Positions 59,834 through 64,000 of a stretch of DNA of 64,000 nucleotides are shown in pieces (the stretch's first letter is position 1; every line of letters begins with the position of its first letter). The notes beneath the pieces were generated by a model that did no database searches, was not told where the DNA came from, and worked only from the letters and a program-made list of their open reading frames with translations. The translations under genes and the position numbers were made by a program. This DNA is from Rhodococcus sp. OK302 (GTDB taxonomy: Bacteria; Actinomycetota; Actinomycetes; Mycobacteriales; Mycobacteriaceae): positions 186,001 through 250,000 of the forward strand of contig NZ_NPJZ01000001.1 of assembly GCF_002245895.1 (NCBI RefSeq), given 5' to 3'.

Positions 59834-60040
59834 ATGAGCACCTCAACCGTCACCGTCTCCGGAATGACCTGCGGCCCCTGCGCCGCCTCGGTCCGAAAAG
59901 CTGTCGGCGGTATCGCCGGCGTCATCTCCGTCGACGTCGATCTGGCCAGCGGCCGGGTCACCATCGACAGCAGCGACCCCATCGATGCGAACTCGATCAA
60001 AGATGCAGTCGAAGGAGCCGGTTTCCAGATGACGGTCTAA
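59834..60040 (+). CDS. Heavy-metal-associated (CopZ-like) copper chaperone
   Basis: 68 residues, a single HMA domain. The metal motif MTCGPCAASVRKAV has the Cys-x-x-Cys; VDVDLASGRVTI and DAVEGAGFQMTV complete the ferredoxin-like fold. It binds Cu(I) in the cytoplasm for delivery to a P-type ATPase or a sensor. Unusually there is no copper ATPase or CsoR gene beside it; a strong terminator follows, so it is monocistronic. Confidence 0.88.
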   Translation: MSTSTVTVSGMTCGPCAASVRKAVGGIAGVISVDVDLASGRVTIDSSDPIDANSIKDAVEGAGFQMTV

Positions 60041-60059
60041 CTACCCACGCCGACAACGC

Positions 60060-60091
60060 TTCTCGGCCGATCCCTGAAGATCGGCCGAGAA
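60060..60091. terminator. Terminator after the copper chaperone gene
   Basis: A perfect 13-bp stem TTCTCGGCCGATC with loop CCTGAA, 19 bases after the stop. Confidence 0.7.
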
Positions 60092-60209
60092 CCCTCGAAG
60101 TAAGAAAGTGAAGGGCAGCATGCCATCGATAGCCAGACGCACCTGGGCGATAGCGATGCATCCTACTGTTCGCGCAGCAGTGCTCTGCGCGGCTAGGTGC
60201 GCGCTAATA

Positions 60210-61484
60210 TCACTGCAGGACAACGGAAGGCGAATGGAATCCGAAGAGAACGGCCGTCATCAGTTGTTGAACCTTACCCATGCCCTCAGGTTCGGGACCG
60301 AACCCGAGAATTCGTCCCACATCCGGGACTACGTTCAGAGCCGCATGAACAACGAATTCGGCTTCCACCATTGATAATTCGGATCTGACTTCACACAACA
60401 AGCCCGCCCACTGAGCGACGTACAGCTTTTGCCGGTTCCGCAGATCACTACGGTGGGCGGGCAACAAATTGTTCATCTCCGAGAAGTAGACAGACATCAA
60501 ATCATGCTGCGCGAACGAGAGATTCACGTACATCGAGGACAGTGCGTCGAGAACTTCTCCAGCCGACTGCACGGAAGCCAGCACTGCTGCCGTCGCCAGG
60601 TCCAGGCGGTCGGCTGCCCGGTAGAACACCGCGGCCAGGAGGTCGGCTTTGCTGGGAAAAAATCGATACATTCCCGACGCATTGAACCCGGCTGCGACAG
60701 CAATATCTTCGATACTGACGTCGTGATATCCCCGAGAATTGAAGAGCCTCACAGCTTCCTGCATGAGGAGTTCCCGCTTATTGGTTGTCGGCAGCTGTGG
60801 TGATGACAACAGATCCGGCAGTCCCACTGCCGAACCGAGAATGACACGATCGATCGAGAGACACGAATCGAGAAGGATCTTCTCGATTCCTCGCTGAGAC
60901 AGTGCCCGATTGTGCGCTGTAATACTGCCGATTGCACTGAACATGGCCGCAACCACAATCTTCTTGTCCTGCAGAGTAATACCAACCTCGGTAGCCGAAA
61001 GATGCGCCCCGACCCGGCGGTTGGCCTCCCTCGTCTGATCGCGGATGACAGCTCGATCGTCGGCGCCCAGGTACCGGCTTTCCCACCGATAGATTCCAGC
61101 GGTGCGCCGATTCCGAATCGTCGCTCTGATCACGGCCAACAGATCGGCTCGCAACCGATCGTGATCGGTTGCAATCGGGCTGACCTCCACTGAATCGAGA
61201 GCAACGTTCAGCGACTCGGCTAGTGCCAGCGCCGAATGCAAAAACAGCGCGTACTTGTTCGGGAAGTGTCGATACAGGGCGGAACCTGAGATCCCGACTG
61301 ACGACGCGATATCGTCCACGCTCACTGCGTGATACCCACGCTCGCTGAACGCGATGGCAGCAGCTGCCGCAATATGTTCGCGACGATCCTTCGGCCGCCT
61401 CCGGACTACCGCCTGCTGAGGTTGAGCACTGACGCCCACGGGCGACGAGATCGATGACACGCCCTGGTCCACCGTCTGCCCCAT
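60210..61484 (-). CDS. Tandem-TetR regulator, Mce3R-like
   Basis: 424 residues with two TetR domains: residues 30-80 (ERGYHAVSVDDIASSVGISGSALYRHFPNKYALF) and about 235-285 (SRGYHDVSIEDIAVAAGFNASGMYRFFPSKADLL). Mce3R of M. tuberculosis is a tandem TetR of about 400 residues encoded divergently from the mce3 operon, the same layout as here. It shares family and domain layout with 5990-7138, and both lie near an ATACA-N4-TGTrT dyad. The ortholog assignment needs a phylogeny. Confidence 0.9.
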   Translation of the reverse strand: MGQTVDQGVSSISSPVGVSAQPQQAVVRRRPKDRREHIAAAAAIAFSERGYHAVSVDDIASSVGISGSALYRHFPNKYALFLHSALALAESLNVALDSVEVSPIATDHDRLRADLLAVIRATIRNRRTAGIYRWESRYLGADDRAVIRDQTREANRRVGAHLSATEVGITLQDKKIVVAAMFSAIGSITAHNRALSQRGIEKILLDSCLSIDRVILGSAVGLPDLLSSPQLPTTNKRELLMQEAVRLFNSRGYHDVSIEDIAVAAGFNASGMYRFFPSKADLLAAVFYRAADRLDLATAAVLASVQSAGEVLDALSSMYVNLSFAQHDLMSVYFSEMNNLLPAHRSDLRNRQKLYVAQWAGLLCEVRSELSMVEAEFVVHAALNVVPDVGRILGFGPEPEGMGKVQQLMTAVLFGFHSPSVVLQ

Positions 61485-61781
61485 TCTCCGATGCGTAACC
61501 GCCTGTGAGAATCAGCCTAAGCATAAATGGGAATCAGCGCACAGGTTTTCCACCAGCTCACATCACTTGCGCGTTATTTTCGCAGATAGACAGCGCTCTG
61601 AACGACTGTCGGCCCAAGGTTCGTTGAACACGCTGTTCGTCAGAAATCAGAATTTCCGTTCACATAATGCTTGCCGCATACATATATGTGTGAGATGCTT
61701 CACTCGCAGTTAGCTCCACCGACATCTTCCGGACAGCTCATGCCTACGCTGAACAACGTTGACCTGCAAAGGAATCCATAG
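61485..61781. other. Divergent regulatory region of the mce operon
   Basis: 297 bases between the tandem-TetR gene and yrbE A. It holds two GAATCAG direct repeats (about 61509 and 61530) and the dyad at 61678. No coding sequence was seen. Confidence 0.55.
61678..61691. promoter_or_regulatory. Candidate operator ATACA-N4-TGTGT
   Basis: An imperfect inverted repeat ATACA TATA TGTGT, about 90 bases before yrbE A. It has the same half-sites and spacing as the perfect dyad at 5928-5941 near the other tandem-TetR gene. Confidence 0.5.
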
Positions 61782-62591
61782 ATGACGTACGAGCTCCCCG
61801 CGTCGAAAGGCCCGGTCAAGGACGTCGCGTTACAGGGTGGCTACCTGATCGGATTCTCGGTTCAGGCACTGTTCGGCTTGTTCACTGCCATTGCACGCCG
61901 GCGACTCTCGGTGCACGAGACAATCACTCAGACATTGTTCATCGGCCGAGTCAGCACCGGTCCGTCATTGCTCCTGATGATCCCGATCGGCGTCTTCATT
62001 GCCGTATCGGTCGGCGAACTCGCCGGTCGGATCGGCGCCGGCGGATACTCCGGCGCCGTTGTCGCATTCATCATCGTCGGTCAGGCAGCCGCCCTGGTCT
62101 GTGCGTTGATGATGGCCGGCGTTGCGGGTTCCGCAATCTGCACAGACCTCGGTTCCCGGAAGATCCGCGAAGAAATCGATGCAATGGAAGTAATGGGCAT
62201 CGACGTGGTCGAGCGCCTGGTGGCACCCCGATTGGTTGCTGCAGTGATCGTTTCCCTCGCATTGTGTTCGATGGTGACATTCGGCGGCGTAATCGCCTGC
62301 TACCTCTACCATATTTACGTCCAGCACCTACCGGCCGGCACATTCATGGCCACGTTCAGTCAGTACGGACGGTTGTCCGACTTCCTCATGGCTCTCGTCA
62401 AGGCCTCGATCTTCGGTCTGACATCGACGTTGGTCGCTACGTTCAAGGGTCTGCACGCCAAGGGTGGGCCCCGCGGGGTGGCCGACGCGGTCAATGAGGC
62501 AGTTGTCATGGCATTTGCGCTGGTCTTCATCGCCAATACAGTGTTGTCCGCGCTCTACACGGTCATTGTTCCGGCTGTGGGTGAATTCTGA
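61782..62591 (+). CDS. yrbEA: YrbE-family (MlaE-like) permease, first of mce operon
   Basis: 269 residues. HETITQTLFIGRVSTGPSLLLMIPIGVFIAVSVG is the N-terminal membrane region. Then MAGVAGSAICTDLGSRKIREEIDAMEVMGIDVVERLVAPRL, the conserved cytoplasmic EEI-x-A-M-x-V-M-G loop, and VKASIFGLTSTLVATFKGLHAKGGPRGVADAVNEAVV. YrbE proteins form the inner-membrane part of Mce lipid importers (steroids or fatty acids), driven by an MceG ATPase encoded elsewhere. Start ATG at 61782. Confidence 0.92.
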   Translation: MTYELPASKGPVKDVALQGGYLIGFSVQALFGLFTAIARRRLSVHETITQTLFIGRVSTGPSLLLMIPIGVFIAVSVGELAGRIGAGGYSGAVVAFIIVGQAAALVCALMMAGVAGSAICTDLGSRKIREEIDAMEVMGIDVVERLVAPRLVAAVIVSLALCSMVTFGGVIACYLYHIYVQHLPAGTFMATFSQYGRLSDFLMALVKASIFGLTSTLVATFKGLHAKGGPRGVADAVNEAVVMAFALVFIANTVLSALYTVIVPAVGEF

Positions 62592-63448
62592 TGTCCCTCG
62601 TCGATTTTCGGATTCGTGCACACCGAGCTGCCCGACCGATCCGCAATATCGGCGACAATCTCGTTTCGCTCGGTCAACATGTCACGTTCTACGTGCGGAC
62701 TATCGCCTCAATTCCTTTTGCCCTCACCAAATACCGCAAGCACGTACTCGGTCAGATCAGCGAGGTCAGCTTCGGCACCAATTCGCTGCTGTCCGGCGGC
62801 GGCACCATCGGAATTGTCTTCGCCATGTCCCTGGCCGCGGCCATGATGCTCGGCGTCGAGACCCACCGCGGACTCGAACTTGTCGGAATGACATCGCTGT
62901 CGGGAATGCTGTCGGCAGTTGCCAATACCCGCGAGTTGGCGCCGGTCGTCGTCGCAATTGCCCTGGCCGCCAAGGTCGGAACCGGATTCACCGCACAAAT
63001 CGGTGCCATGCGTATTTCGGACGAGATCGACGCACTGGATTCCATGGCCATCCGATCCATTCCCTTCCTTGCCGGCACCCGCGTGATTGCCGCGATGATC
63101 TGCGTCATCCCGATCTACATGATCGGACTGTTGGCGAGCTACCTCTCCACCCGGTTGGTGGTGGTCTTCTTCAACGGCGCATCCGCCGGCACCTACGACT
63201 ACTTCTTCCATCTCGCGATCTCTCCGCAGGATCTCCTGTATTCGGGGCTGAAGGCAATTGTGTTCGCTGCCGTTGTCGCCCTGGTTCACTGCGCCTACGG
63301 GTTCTACGCCTCCGGCGGACCGGCGGGAGTCGGACAAGCAGCCGGCCGTGCACTCCGTACCGCAATCCTTGCGATCGGAATACTGGACGTACTGATGACT
63401 TTCGGCCTCTGGGGGCTCGTTCCCGAAATACCGGGAATGGGGGTCTGA
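62591..63448 (+). CDS. yrbEB: YrbE-family permease, second of mce operon
   Basis: 285 residues; the ATG shares one base with the TGA of yrbEA (TGATG). Key blocks are VVAIALAAKVGTGFTAQIGAMRISDEIDALDSMAIRSIPFLAGTRV and LKAIVFAAVVALVHCAYGFYASGGPAGVGQAAGRALRT. Forms the transmembrane pair with YrbEA. Confidence 0.92.
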   Translation: MSLVDFRIRAHRAARPIRNIGDNLVSLGQHVTFYVRTIASIPFALTKYRKHVLGQISEVSFGTNSLLSGGGTIGIVFAMSLAAAMMLGVETHRGLELVGMTSLSGMLSAVANTRELAPVVVAIALAAKVGTGFTAQIGAMRISDEIDALDSMAIRSIPFLAGTRVIAAMICVIPIYMIGLLASYLSTRLVVVFFNGASAGTYDYFFHLAISPQDLLYSGLKAIVFAAVVALVHCAYGFYASGGPAGVGQAAGRALRTAILAIGILDVLMTFGLWGLVPEIPGMGV

Positions 63449-63452
63449 CGGC

Positions 63453-64000
63453 ATGGACAATCTCACGACCAGAAACAAGCGCGTCTACGCGCTCCGTGGC
63501 GCGCTCGCAATCGCTATCGCAATCGCTGCGTCCGTCACCATGGTTCTACGCGGCTCCGGCACCCTCGAGCAGACCACCGACGTCTTTGTCGCCGTTCCCT
63601 CGACTGCCGGACTGATCAGCGGCGAAGCACCCGTGAGATATCACGGGGTAAACATCGGCAGGATCGGTGAAATACAGTCCGGTACAACTGAATCAGCAGT
63701 ACAGTTGCAGATCGATGAAGCAAACGCATCGGAGATCCCTGCCGACGTCATTGCACGGGTGGTCCCCCGGACGTTTTTCGGAGACATCTACATCCAGTTG
63801 GTCGACAGCCCGAACCCTTCCGGGACTGCAACGCTGACAAGTGGTGACCAGATACTCCTGGACAGTGGCCCCGAAGCTGTTGCGCTGTACGACGTGTACA
63901 CCAAGCTGGTCGGACTACTCACTGCGATGCAACCCGAGAAGCTGCACACTGCCCTCACTGCACTCAGCCAAGCACTGGACGGCAAGGGCGAGAAGATCGC
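63453..64000 (+). CDS. mceA: MceA-family protein (3' end outside window)
   Basis: The reading frame is open from the ATG at 63453, 4 bases after the yrbEB stop, to the window end (about 182 codons). The start reads MDNLTTRNKRVYALRGALA, followed by a membrane anchor (IAIAIAASVTMVL). The MCE domain follows: TTDVFVAVPSTAGLISG, VRYHGVNIGRIGEI, PRTFFGDIYIQLVDSP and TSGDQILLDSGPEA. MceA is the first periplasmic substrate-binding or tube-forming subunit of a hexameric Mce complex. Truncated by the window edge. Confidence 0.93.
   Translation, partial: MDNLTTRNKRVYALRGALAIAIAIAASVTMVLRGSGTLEQTTDVFVAVPSTAGLISGEAPVRYHGVNIGRIGEIQSGTTESAVQLQIDEANASEIPADVIARVVPRTFFGDIYIQLVDSPNPSGTATLTSGDQILLDSGPEAVALYDVYTKLVGLLTAMQPEKLHTALTALSQALDGKGEKI

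Overview
The window is high-GC actinobacterial DNA. Gene content points to Rhodococcus, most likely the R. erythropolis group: many acyl-CoA dehydrogenases, a cholesterol-ring (ipd) cluster, an mce transporter operon, tandem-TetR regulators, and SipW-dependent exported proteins of a type I associate with R. erythropolis. The genus call is inference from gene content and codon bias; no database search was possible.

Left part (1-11.3 kb): fatty-acid or steroid acyl-CoA catabolism. It holds an acyl-CoA dehydrogenase (cut by the window edge) with a thiolase, a translationally coupled operon of two acyl-CoA dehydrogenases, an enoyl-CoA hydratase and a GntR regulator, a tandem-TetR regulator, a further acyl-CoA dehydrogenase, a secreted PI-PLC-like protein and an acyl-CoA synthetase. 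A histidine kinase/response regulator pair follows, its end abutting a 45-bp remnant of a TetR gene. From 13.6 to 20.1 kb lie two secreted RCC1-repeat proteins with Ig-like C-termini, a TetR/P450 divergent pair and a secreted Gly-Ser-tailed protein.

Centre (20.4-31.3 kb): the most unusual part. Two paralogous seven-component minus-strand loci lie head to tail. Each encodes small exported proteins with SipW-type signal peptides (TasA/camelysin-like), two different ER-type (Ser-His-Asp) signal peptidases, a Thr-rich exported protein and a lipoprotein homologous to the first exported subunit. Both have matching upstream boxes and end in near-perfect palindromic terminators. In the second locus one peptidase gene is fused in frame to its neighbouring substrate gene and carries a 1-nt frameshift. 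I propose a duplicated, lipid-anchored surface-fibre-like system.

Right part (31.7-64 kb): an amidohydrolase/DMT exporter pair with a divergent TetR; a TetR, AhpD-like, SDR and aldehyde dehydrogenase cluster; two pirins; a seven-gene Ugp-like ABC uptake operon with a metallophosphoesterase, a tyrosine phosphatase and an RpiR regulator; a hotdog protein; a secreted intradiol-dioxygenase-like lipoprotein; an M13 peptidase; the echA20-ipdABC cluster with a divergent SDR; an MFS exporter; a CopZ-like chaperone behind a CsoR-type operator; and a tandem-TetR (Mce3R-like) divergent from a yrbEAB-mceA operon that leaves the window. Four copies of a palindromic repeat lie in gene ends between 38.8 and 53.5 kb.

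No rRNA, tRNA, CRISPR array, insertion sequence or phage gene was recognised.
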